Below the pieces are notes generated by a model. It saw only the letters and a list, made by a program, of their open reading frames with translations, made no database searches and was not told where the DNA came from. From Onthophagus taurus (lineage: Eukaryota > Arthropoda > Insecta > Coleoptera > Scarabaeidae): DNA of 64,000 nt. The translations under genes and the position numbers were made by a program. The stretch is taken from positions 9,741,501-9,805,500 of the forward strand of contig NC_091971.1 of the NCBI RefSeq assembly GCF_036711975.1. Direction: 5' to 3'. Shown here in pieces: positions 36,497 to 53,200 of the stretch (position 1 is its first letter; each line of letters opens with the position of its first letter).

Positions 36497-38004
36497 TTAA
36501 ACAAAAATCTTCAGCAAAACCACTTTATTCAAACTTCTCTTTTCGAGATAAACTTGCAAGTGTACCGGTGGCAGGTGTGTAACACAATCTTATATACTCG
36601 GATTCATTTCTCCCGCGGTTAAAATACGTCATCTCAAGTTCAATAGACAACAGTTACCACCACTACTGGTATAATAACGATTTACCATAGTAGTGCGGCA
36701 ATTGATTTATTCGAGATTTAATTGAGTGTATTTGATCTGAAGATTATTTGAGAAATTGTTACGTAATCGCGAAACACGTAAGAAAAGTGATTACATTAAC
36801 TTTTTTTATTAAAGACAATAACAATATCGTAAATAAATGAAAAGCGTGGGATTAATGGCGATAATATGACTTGATTTCCTTTGATTTTCTTTGACAATGA
36901 AAAATGAAAGGATTCATCCAGTTTTGAAATTGTTATTGAAAGGATGATATGTTTCGAATTGGATAAAAGAACCGATTGTTACTCGGCTTTCTAAAAAGTG
37001 TAGAAACACTTTCTTTTTTTTTTACTCTTATTTTGGAAAATGTTAATGACAAATTTATTATTTTACATAACGATTTTATTTTTAAAAGTAATTTCTTACG
37101 ACTTAAAGGTCAAAAGATGTTTTCGTACAACATATTTTTTTTTTAGTGCGGGTAAATTGAAAAATAATTATGGCATTCCTACTAACTATAAATTTATCCT
37201 TGAGGAATAAATCTTAAATTAATAATCGTTGATTGATTCCTGTTTACATATCTATAAGATTCTGTGCGCGTTTCTTGAATAAACGACGTTGTGATGAGTG
37301 GCAAAGCAAATTTGGTAGCCTGAACCTTGAAATTGTCGTTCATTGTTCACTTATAATTAAAGTTAAAAGTTTAAATACGCAATTGTATTTTATAAGTGGG
37401 ATTTTAATCATTACATTCTATATCTAGACATAAAAAGGAAATTATTTAAAAATAAAGAGTTTTTTTGTTATCCAAACGCCAGCAAAATCCAAGATAATTT
37501 TTTAATCCCTTCACAGCTAAATGAAATTAAAAAAAATTGTAAATATATAAATTACAATGAAAGTGACGTCTTTCAATAGAATGAGATAACCTTTTTATGA
37601 CTTTAAATTCTCTAGATTAGATCTTAATGATAATATTCTTATGATTTAAAAAAAACTTAGAATTTGGGTAATTAATAAAAATAAAGTACCACTTGAATAT
37701 TAAAGAAAAACAAATCTTTTTGCGTATTATATAAACGTGTTTATGAAATAACTTGTATGGCTTTTCCTTTATAGAATAGAACCTTGTTTGTTGCGCTTAT
37801 TTTGATCATAACGGGCTGCCGTAGTATTCACAAGAACATGTCAAACGCACCTGTGTAAGTGTGTGGGTTTGATGCAAGGTTATACCAATTTTACAGGTGA
37901 AAAGACTTCTTATGCAATCAGCTACATAATTGTATTAATTTTGCTATTAAATGAAACAAAAAAATAAAATTTCCTGATTTTAATTTATTTATAAAAAAAA
38001 ACGA
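36497..38004. other. Intergenic region upstream of the CPR gene
   Basis: AT-rich sequence with the CPR promoter at its left end. No gene or distinct repeat recognised up to the fold-back element at 38005. Confidence 0.5.
36589..36596 (-). promoter_or_regulatory. TATA box of the cuticular protein gene
   Basis: TATATAAG on the minus strand lies about 95 bp upstream of the start codon, leaving room for a 5' UTR of about 65 bp. TATA-type promoters are common in cuticle genes, which are switched on in strong, stage-specific bursts. Confidence 0.55.
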
Positions 38005-38750
38005 TACAGTAAAACTTCGATATATAGCCAAAACTTCGTTATATGAAAAATTTGCACTTTAAAGTGTTTGAATGAATAATTAGAACTAACAGTAGACCTA
38101 GAAAATATATACAAGGTAGTTAATATACAACAATCTAGCGCTGAATAACAATTAACGCTAGAAGACGCACGGCTAAACCCGAAACTTTTTAGTTCTAGGT
38201 ATAGTGTTAGTTCTAGTATTAGTTCTAGTTCTACACTAGCACTGTTACTAGAACTAGCACTATACCTAGAACTAGAATCATTCGGGTTTAGCCGTCTTGA
38301 GAGACGTTCGGCTAAACCTGAACGTTTCTAGCTAGGTCTACTGTTTGTTCTAGTGACAATACTAGTGTTAGATCTAGTTGTTGATCTGCGCCAGGTTGTT
38401 GCAAATTTGTATTGTACAAAAACTAGAAGTAACACTAGAGCTAGAACTAGAAATATTTGGCTCGGCTAAACCCGAAACTTTCTAGTTCTAGATCTAGAAG
38501 CCGTCTTGAGAGACGTGCGGCTAAACCCGAATGTTTCTAGTTCTAGGTATAGTGTTAGTTCTAATTCCGCACTAGCACTGTTACTCCTACTAAAACTCTA
38601 TCTAGAACTAGAATCATTCGGGTTTAGCCGTCTTGAGAGACATTTGGCTAAACCCGATTGTTTCTAGTTCTATTTTTAGTGTTAGTTTTCCTTTTAATAA
38701 CAATATCATGACTTAAAAATGTTTTGTTCATTATATCGAGTTTTTACTAT
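38005..38750. mobile_element. CTAG fold-back element, copy 3, with TIRs
   Basis: The left end is TACAGTAAAACTTCGATATA and the right end is the inverse TATATCGAGTTTTTACTAT. The core has at least four CTAG-hexamer arms alternating in direction, with GGGTTTAGCCGTCTTGAGAG hairpins between them. It lies immediately 3' of the PKG-like kinase gene. Confidence 0.85.
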
Positions 38751-38769
38751 AATAACAAACTTTTAAATA

Positions 38770-40778
38770 TTAAAAGTTTTCGGCCCAATCACCATTTTCA
38801 TCCGGAGGAACATAACTATCTTTACAAACATCAAAGTTTCTTACATCTAAGCTATGAGTTAATTGCGGTACAAATGGCGCTCTCATCTTCTCACTATGTA
38901 AATTAATCCAACTAAATCCGGCGAAAAATCGTTGCGTTTTAATTTCATCTGGTGAAGATAATCTTTCGATGGGTTTCTGGGCGCATAAATTTTTGATAAC
39001 ATCGACGCTTTCAATGGAAAAGTATTTTGGGAAATCAATCGATTTAATGCCTTTTAAAATCGCCTCGTAAGTTTTTAAATGGGTCGAATCGTTCGTTTCA
39101 AACGGAGTTTTTCCGGATAATAATTCGAAAATTAAAACTCCGAGTGCCCAGAAATCAATTGATTTGTCGTGGCCTGTGTTTAAAATGATTTCCGGCGCTA
39201 AATATTCCGGCGTTCCGGCGAAAGTGAATGTTTTAGACATGGTTAATTTCTTGCTAAAACCAAAGTCGGTTAATTTTACGTAACCTTTTGTATCGATGAG
39301 TAAATTTTCAGGTTTTAAATCTCTATAAATGCAATTTCTTTTATGTAAATAATCGAAAGCTTCGATAACGCATGCTGTGTAAAATTTTACTGAACTTTCC
39401 GGAAATTGTTTATTTTTTTGTTTTTGAAGTAGCGTATACAAATCACCTCCCATACAAGGTTCCAATAAAAAGTAAAGATATTTTTTGTCTTTAAATGTTT
39501 TTAACATTCGCACAATAAAATTATTTTTAAGACTAAGTTGTATGTTTTTTTCGTTAAAAACATTTTCGAATTGTTGAAATTCAACAACATCGGCTTTATT
39601 AATATATTTTAAAGCAAAAAATTCTTTTTTATTGTTTTTGTTAAAAACGATATCGACTTTTCCAAATCCACCTTTTCCAATTGTTTCAACTTTCTCGAAA
39701 TCATTCAGCGTTAAATTTCGAACTTTTTCTTCGATGGGTAAATTTTCTAATGTTAAAGAAGATGAATTTTGATTCCCACCTGAATTATTTGCAAAATATT
39801 TTTGGAAAATTGCTTTTGTTAGAGTGTAAAATTCAGCTCCGTTATCTTTAGCTGTTATGGTATTCGAAATAATTTCTTTTTGTATTAAACTTTTTTCGCC
39901 GAAAAAATCGCCGCGGTGATAATCACGAATTTTTCCAAGTTTATTTTTCGTTGAAACTGCCCAACCATGATTTAACATGTAAAACTTTTTTATTTCATTT
40001 TCTTCGTCTACGATAACCGTATCGGGGAGAATACTTTCTTTCTCAAAAAGTGTCATCAATTTTATTAAGTTCTCAATTGAAAGGTTGTTAAATTCGGGCA
40101 CTTTTTGTAAATATGTTAACATCTCGTTTTCTTGGCCGGAAGAATGATGGACTAAAATTGTTTGGAACGTAAATCGATCGATAACCCAAACGGAAGATTT
40201 CCCAACGCTTCTTATAGTAAATGGTCGCTTTGATTTATAAAACATTGCTAATTCTCCGATTACTCTCTGATCGCTAAATATGCCGATCTTTTTTCCATTT
40301 TGAATCACGTTGTAGATTCCTTTTGAAGAAATAAACATTTCGTTGCCTTCGGCGCGCTCAAAAAATAAATTTTCTTGGTCGTTTAATTCTTTTGAATGCA
40401 TTGAATCGATTATTGTGTCTAAAACTTGCGGGTGGTGAGCAAATAAAACCGTTTTTAGGAGGTTATTATTAGAAAAAGCACTTTTTATGTTTTTGATTTC
40501 CCTAAAAAAATTTATTAAATTATTAACTAAAATTAGTTATGGCAAAAAGACTTACTCTTCAGTTTTTTCATGTTTTTGAATATTATCAAAATCACTTAAA
40601 TTAACCATTTTTGTTCCAGTATAAATCCCTTCACGTCTCCCATTTGTTTCTATAATTTAAATTTATACAATATAAGCCTCGATATAATTACAAAATTAAA
40701 TTAAAATTTTTTACCATCATTTCGATTATTTTCCCCGGTTTCATTTAAATTATAACTTGGACTTTTAAAGCACGGCAT
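38770..40778 (-). CDS. PKG-like kinase with two cyclic-nucleotide-binding domains, divergent
   Basis: Exons 40778-40715, 40649-40556 and 40501-38770 join in phase to give 629 aa. Two CNB folds come first (roughly residues 65-185 and 190-300), then an AGC kinase domain (about 320-575) and an AGC tail ending PPDENGDWAENF. Kinase motifs are intact: glycine loop IGKGGFGKV, FALKYINK lysine, YRDLKPEN, DFGFSKKL, AGTPEYLAPE. This is the PKG architecture, normally activated by cGMP. CNB-A keeps GELA and an arginine but reads KRPFTI instead of RTAT. CNB-B reads FFGEKSLIQKEIISNTI, with no arginine where the phosphate ligand is expected. No N-terminal leucine zipper is visible. It may be a fast-evolving PKG paralogue with weakened cGMP control. 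Confidence 0.88.
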
Positions 40779-42404
40779 TTTATCTGAGCAAATTGCACAA
40801 TGAAACTATGTTTAATTTGCACTTTGCAAAACAGAAAAAGGTTAAGAAAATATTTGTTATCAGGTATCTGATAATAGTAATCTTCACGATATTCCTCTTC
40901 GAATCTAAATAATACTACCGTAATCTCAAAAAAAGTCAGATACATTTTAAATTTAACGTAGGTTTTATGATAGTTTAAATTAGCCTGATATATAGGGGGT
41001 CTCAAAAAAATGTTGTTTAAACATTAACATTTTAAATAAATTTCAAAAGTAAATCGGAAAGACAAAAAGGGGTTTGGACAGAGAGCAAGGAGGTTGGAAA
41101 AAGACCAAAAAAGGAGAAAGAGACTGGATAGAAATTGGAAAAAGAAGAATAAGACTGTGCAGAAAGACTGGGAGAAAGAACTAGAAGAAATTGGAAGAAG
41201 TAAACTGAACAAAGTCTGGAAAGAGAAAATAAAATAGACATTGGAAATATAGAAAGGAGATTTGGCAGATAAGATGGACACTGAAAGGAGACCAGAAATG
41301 GAAGAAACAGACTGGAAGAATTAGAAATGAAGCAAACTAGAAGAAATTACTAGTCATTTTTCTAGACATTGAAAAAATAGGAAGAAAACTGGACAGAAAG
41401 GATGGAGACTGGAACATTTTCGTTAAAGTACGCCTGACACCTAGTGTCATTCTAGACTTTTTCATCAAATCTAGAGTTGGGGCAGTGTAATTCCAGACTT
41501 GTTCTTCTTATTGAGACTTTTCTAACTGTGATGCCAGGCAGGTTTTTGAACTTTAAATTTTTTGTAGTATAATTCCAGAAAGTTTCTTGCAATTTAGAGT
41601 TAGGCCAGTGTATCTTCAGACATTTTCCTGCAGTTTAAACCTTTACCAGTGTAATTCCAGACTTTTTCTTCAAATCTAGAGTTTGGCCACTGTAATTCCG
41701 TACTAATTCTTGAAGTTTAGAGTTTTGCCAGTATGTTTCCAGATATTTTCTTGCAATTTAGAACTTGATCAGTATCATACCACGCTTATTCTTGTAATTT
41801 AGACTTTTATCAGTGTGATGCCAGACAGGTTCCTGAGCTTTAGCAGTATAATTCCAGCTAGTTTCTTGCAATTCAGACATTTTTTTGTACTTTAAAGCTT
41901 TGCCAATGTAATTCGAAACGTTTTCTTTAAATCTAGAGTTTGGCCAGTGTAATTCCATACTAATTCTTGCCGTTTAGAGTTGTTCCTTTCAAATCATGTA
42001 AATGAATCTGTACAAATGTGATGATCTAAGACTAATACTAAAATTGCTAAAATATTAGTTAAAAATATAATATATAACATAACAGAAAAAAAATGTCTCT
42101 AAAATAATACAACTAAATAAGCGACATAATTCTGAACACCTGTATTTTAAAATTTTTATTAGATATAAAAAACGATTGACCTTCAATTCAAAACATTAGC
42201 TTTTAATCTTTTTATTGTATTATTAAATGTAAAATTTTTATTAATCTGTTTTAAAAAAAACATTCAACTTTCCAAACGAAATTAGTTTTAGGTTATTTAA
42301 ACAGGAAAATTACAAATTTAAATCAAACAAACCATACAAATTTATTCTTTATAATTAAATTAAATCAAATATAATTTCCATATAATTTTATTTTTACAAA
42401 AAAA
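40779..42404. other. Intergenic region between kinase and TSR1, two low-complexity tracts
   Basis: From about 41040 to 41430 the plus strand is strongly purine-rich with recurring GACTGGA and AGAAATTGGA words. A degenerate tandem repeat then follows (41430-41990). After 42000 the sequence is plain AT-rich DNA containing the TSR1 3' flank. No gene seen. Confidence 0.6.
41430..41990. repeat. Degenerate minisatellite, about 45-60 bp unit
   Basis: Variants of GCCAGTGTAATTCCAGACTT followed by TTCTTG(C/A)AATTTAGAG recur at least ten times with small indels. Two copies of the longer form GTGATGCCAGRCAGGTT also appear. The array looks old and unevenly eroded. Confidence 0.75.
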
Positions 42405-46849
<4,445 letters not shown>

Positions 46850-47241
46850 TTAAAGAAATTCGAAAATTATACATTGAAAATACCGCACGTGGATCAATCT
46901 TAACTTGCCTATTAAAAGTGAGGTTATGTTTTAGTAATAAATATTTGAAAGTAAAAGTCCCTAAATTTTATTTACTTTTATATGCGATAAACGAGAGAGT
47001 ACTTTAAATTTAATTATTAAAAATATGTAGTTTTGTATAAAAATGTTTTTTATATGATATACGTAAAAATTATGGATAAAATATGTTTGGTTTTGTAAAA
47101 ATTATAATTTGTTATTTTTTGTTGAGTTGGTTGACATGATTAAAAACAAACCTAACCTATCTTTTATCAATATTCAATACGGCGCTGGACATGTGGTTAT
47201 TAAGTTTATTTGTGTTAATATGTGATGACAACTTGTAAATT
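46850..47241. promoter_or_regulatory. Divergent promoter region of TSR1 and MDN1
   Basis: Only 392 bp separate the two start codons. A canonical E-box CACGTG lies at 46886-46891, 37 bp upstream of the TSR1 ATG; in animals this is the Myc/Max site often found at ribosome-biogenesis genes. No TATA box is placed convincingly. Shared control of a 40S and a 60S assembly factor is inferred. Confidence 0.6.
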
Positions 47242-50200
47242 ATGGATAATAAAGTAATGGACTGCTTTGCCGAGAATTGTGGCAAATTTGCCACGTTAAA
47301 TAGGAAATTTGGTGAAGTTTTGAACAAATTTGATTTGAAGGTAGGTTTTGTGTTAAAAATGGAACTAAAACTTAATATAAATTGTACAAAATTGTTATTA
47401 TTACCGAATAATTATGATAAAAGATATTAATTTGTTTATAATAACTTTTTGTACAATTTATTGGTGTATATTGGGTTGTATATACGGATGAAACCCAACA
47501 TACATCTTTTTTGATATTTTAGAATTTGTCCAAGCATGAAATAAATCATATTAAACAAATACTTCTAAAGTATTTATTACACCCTGATGCAACAATTTTT
47601 GTGGCGAAAAATTTTCCGCAAGATCTTCCAGATTTGCTTACAAAAGCTATAAACATTGAGGAGGTTCAATTAAACAATGAAAATCATATTAGAAATTGTT
47701 TAATTCTTTCAAAATTACTCGATGTACACCCTGATGTTGAGAGGTTTGTTTCACATCAAAAATAAGAATTATTTAATTAATTATGATTGTTTTAGTTTTG
47801 TTATAAAATATTTTGAAAAAAATCCATCACCTTTTATTTCTTTAAACAATACACAACAACCAAAAAAACAAAGAACTAATAAAGAATTTATTGTTCTTAA
47901 TGATAAAGAAATAATTTGCATGGTTTATAGTTTTTTGAAAAAGATGCCTGATTATTTTAAGAGAAAATGGTGTTGGTCTGAGTTTATAGAAAAATATGAA
48001 AATAATGTTGATGAAACAGTAAAATGGTGAGATTATTTTCATTATTTAATTATTAATATTTAGAAGTTTTATTTGTTTTAGGATTTTTTGTAATTGTTTA
48101 GCAATTATAACAAATATGACAGAAATCACATTAAGAAAGTTTATTTTGACTAAATTAACAGAAACTCAAGCTAATCAATGTTCAATTAAATATCTAACTA
48201 ATAACTCGTTAGAGAAAGATATAACTTCAATAACTTTTAATAATTTTGATGATTTTATAACACCTAAAGTAACATCATTAACTAATATAAACGGTATATA
48301 TTTACCAGTTATTGGAGAACCAATTGAAAGTGTACAAAAAATCGTTGAAGTTGATTCAACTAACGACAATTTAAAAAAAATTGCTTTGGGAATTGTTTCC
48401 AATAAACGCATTAACTTAATTGGACCCGTTGGATCGGGAAAAACGGCATTAATTGAATATTTAGCGTCGAAAACTGGAAGAATTTTAGGCGAAAGTTTTA
48501 TTAAAATACAACTTGGAGATCAATCAGATAGCAAAATGTTATTGGGAACTTATAGATGTACAGATATTCCTGGGGAATTTATTTGGCAACCTGGCGTGTT
48601 AACACAAGTAATGTTATATTATGTAAAACTATTTTTCCTGAAACTATTATGTAATCATCAAATTAAAATTTGACACCATGACAATCGATAACAACGCGTT
48701 GTGGTTTTTTGAATAATTCTTTTTTAATCAAATTGTCATTATATTTAGTGGTTCTTTAACTTTTCAATACACGCGCTCAAACTATGAGTGTTACACATTA
48801 GCACTGTCACTAAAAGTATTACTAGACCTAGAACTAGAAATATATAGTGGCTTCTTACTAAAAAATATTCAAACTAAAACACCTAGGAAAAAGAGTAAAT
48901 TGATTTTTAGTAATCTGTTAATTGCATATTCAAAAAATAAACACAAAATACAAAAATTTATTCACTGTAATAAAAAAATATATAAAAATAAACTAAAAGA
49001 GTACAAAAACTATGGCACAAGCCAAAAAATTGGAAACAATTTCGTGTAGATGCTTTTACAATAGATAAGGGGGAATTCCCTATTAATTTTTTTGTATTAT
49101 TCCCGTGGAAATCTAGCTTTTTATTCGAAATGTCTAGACAAAAAGGCCAAACAACTATTGAAATTAGAAAATTAGTTCAAACATTTCCAGGAAGGAAAAT
49201 CAGTACAAGAAATTGCAAAAATTATAGACAGAAGCCATTCTACGGTGCACAATATAATAAAGCGTTTCATTATCCACAATCGGGTGGCAAACAAGCGAAA
49301 GGGCGCTCATAATAAAATTTTTATTGAATTGATTGAACGATATTTAATAAGAAAAATGAAAGCGGATCCATTTCTTAGCGCACCAAAGCTGGCCATTATT
49401 GCTGAGAATGAACTAGGGAAAAAAGCTAGTGGATCAGCCATCAGAAACATGCTCCATAATGCTAATTTACACGGTAGAAAGGCGAGAAGAAAACCGTTCA
49501 AAATGCGTATCTCAATGTTTTAAAAACCAGTTTACCTCATAACGTGGCTAAACTATCTCTTGGAAGCGACTAACGATTCTACCAAGACAATGATCCAAAA
49601 CGCAAGGCGTACAAAGTACGTTCTTGGCTCTTATATAATTGTCTTCATGTAATCACTAGAAACAATACTAGGCCTAGAACTAGAAACATTCAGATTTAGA
49701 CGTCTTGAGAAATGTTCTGCTAAACCCGAATGTTTCTAATTCTAGGTTTAATGTTTTTTCTAGTGATTTAATACAAAAACAGTAAATAATGTAAATAAAT
49801 AATGGAAGGTTAAACAACAATTTTAATAGTTTCAGGAAAAATTTAATACTATCCACATCTGCAAAGTTGACTTGTTAGACTCAGAATTTAAGAAAAAACT
49901 CATTGTTCCTCGTCTACAATTAACAACTTTCCAGATTTTGATGTAACAAACGATTTTTTATTATTTTTTTATTTATTTAGGCCGTTATGGACGGTAGTTG
50001 GTTATTATTAGAAGACATTGATTCCGCTAGTATCGATATAGCATCATTGTTAAGCGGTTTGTTAGAGAATGGTTACTTAACAGTACCCGGGTACAGAGAT
50101 TATGTACCAATTAAGCAAGGATTTCAATTATTTGTCACTCAACGATTACTACCAAGCGTTTCCGGTTACCAACGAATAACAACACCATCAACAGTTTTAT

Positions 50201-53200
50201 TAGAAAAACATTTATTAAACATAAATATCCAACCTTTAAGTTTAGAGGAATTAGAATACATCATAAAAACTTTGCATCCAACCTTAAAAACAATTTCAAC
50301 TAGAATTATTAATATTTTTAAATATTTAAACGATAACGTTAATTTGAATTCAACCGATAGAAATTGTCGCTGTATAACAACGAGAGATTTATTTAAATGG
50401 TGTTCGAGAGCTGTTGTTAATTTTGATGTAACGAGCCCAACCAGCGGTTTAAAACTACTTCAAGATGCTTTAGACGTGTTTTGTTATTCATATTCCAACA
50501 TTGACGATAGAAATAAATTGGCTCAATCGATTTGTTCTGAATTAGGAATTATAACAGAGAAAGTTAATTATTTTTTTAATCAATACAAACCGAATTTAAA
50601 CGTTTCAACAAAATCGATTAATTGCGGGCGAGCAAAGCTTAAAGTCATCAATAACTTAACCGAACGAAAAGTTAATTTTTGTTTCACAAGAATGGCATCG
50701 TGCTTATTAGAACGAATAATGTGTTGTATATCAGCAAACGAACCAGTTTTATTAGTAGGAGAAACCGGAACCGGTAAAACATCAACCGTTCAATATTTAG
50801 CACGAATGTTAGGTCAAAAATTAATTGTAATTAACATGAATCAACAATCGGATTCGTCAGATTTATTCGGTGGGTTTAAACCGACGGAAATTAAATTTAT
50901 AATTGGACCGGTAAAGAGTGAATTTGAAAATTTATTTCATTCCTTTTACAACGCGAATGAAAATGAAAAGTTTTTGGGTCATATTAATCACTGTTTTAGC
51001 AAAGAACGCTATAACGATTTAGTTGTTTTAATGAAAACTTGTTGTAAATCAGCGCTAAAAAAGTTTGAAAACGGCGAACAAATAAATACGGGGTCTAAAA
51101 GAAAACACACAAAAAAGAATAAGAAATCGAATTTAAACGATGATATTAAAATAAAATGGGACAATTTTATGAAAAAAATTGAAAAATTAGAACAACAACT
51201 TAAACATAAAAACGCTTTAGCGTTTACTTTCGTTGAAGGTAGTTTAGTGAAAGCTATAGAAAATGGTTATTGGGTGTTATTAGACGAAATTAATTTAGCT
51301 TCCGTTGAAACGTTGGATTGTTTGTCGGGTCTTTTAGAAGGAAAACATAGCTCGATTAGTTTATTAGAGAGGGGCGATAAAAAACCAATTAAACGACATG
51401 ATAATTTCACTTTATTCGCATGTATGAATCCGTCAACTGATGTGGGGAAAAAAAATTTACCCGCCGGATTAAGAAATCGATTTACCGAACTATTCGTCGA
51501 TGAATTAACTGACGAAAAAGATCTTCTTATGTTAGTAAATAGTTACTTAGAAACTTTATCAACAAGTACTAAAACCGAAAATATCGTTAAATTTTATTCG
51601 AAAGTTCGTAAAGAAGCTCAAATGATTTTATGCGATGGATTAGGACATAAACCACATTTTTCTTTACGTTCCCTTTGCAGAGCTTTAATGATAGGCTCTA
51701 AAAATCCGTGTGGGACCGTTTTAAGAAGTCTCTACGAAGCTTTTTGTTTAAGTTTTTTGACCCAACTCGATTTATCTTCTTACAAAATCGTCGAAAGAAT
51801 GATCTCCAAGTACATCGTGGGCTCAGAAAATCAATTAAAAAGCGTTATAAAACAACCAATTCCAAAACCGATTTCACAAAGAGAAACTTACAATTTTTTA
51901 CAATTTGAGGGATATTGGATAAGTCAAGGGGATTTAGAAGTGGAAGTCCCCGAAAATTACATTTTAACACCATCAGTTAGAAAAAATTTAAAAGATTTAA
52001 CTCGAATTGTTTCAATCGGGCAACTCCCCATTTTATTACAAGGTGATACATCGGTTGGTAAAACTAGTTTAATCGGGTATTTAGCGAAATCAAGCGGAAA
52101 TAAATGCGTTAGAATCAACAACCACGAACACACCGACTTGCAAGAGTATATCGGTTCGTATGTTGCGGATGTTTCCGGTAAATTGGTGTTCAGAGAGGGT
52201 GTTTTGGTAGAGGCGATGCGAAACGGTCACTGGATAATACTAGACGAGTTAAATTTAGCCCCTTCAGATGTCCTGGAAGCTTTAAATCGGGTTTTAGACG
52301 ACAACCGTGAACTATTTATACCCGAAACCCAACAAGTTGTAAAAGCTCACCATAAATTTATGCTATTTGCAACACAAAATCCACCAGGTACTTACGGCGG
52401 AAGGAAAATGTTATCACGAGCTTTCAGAAATAGATTCGTCGAATTACATTTTAATGAGATTCCCGCCGCCGAATTAGAAACGATTTTACAACAACGTTGT
52501 TCTTTAGCTCCATCTTACGCTAAAAAGATAATAAATGTTATGAAAGATTTACAAACAAGAAGAAGAGGTTCGGCTGCTTTCGCTGGAAAATATGGTTTTA
52601 TAACGTTAAGAGATTTATTTAGGTGGGGTGAGCGGTATAGATTGGCCGAAAAATCGGATAAATTATACGATTGGGATCAACATTTAGCTGATGAAGGTTA
52701 TTTAGTACTAGCTGGAAAAGTGAGAAAATTAGAGGAAAAATTAGAAATTATTGAGGTGTTAAAAAAGTATTTAAAACGAGATGTTATCCCAAATAATTTA
52801 TTCACATTATCAGATAAAACTTCAACTGTAACGAAAGAAATCTTAAAAAAGCTTTACGAAAATAACGAAAAATACAATAACATAGTTTGGACGTATAATA
52901 TGCGTCAAATGGCAGTTTTAGTTTCAAAAGCTTTACAATTTTATGAACCCGTTTTAATAGTCGGAGAAACCGGATGTGGAAAAACGACCATTTGCGATGT
53001 AATCGCCCGAATTAACAACCAAAAATTAATGACAATAAATTGCCATATGCACACGGAAAGTAGTGATTTTATCGGCGGATTAAGACCAGTAAGAGATCAC
53101 ACCGACGATGTTAATAAATTATTCGAATGGATCGACGGACCCTTAATCGAAGCAATGAAAGAAGGATGTTTATTTTTAACGGACGAAATATCTTTAGCCG

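Noticed and set aside
41758-41958. Open frame with repeating WNYTAK-like peptides
   Set aside because: It is only the translation of the degenerate minisatellite; the period drifts and breaks frame nearby.
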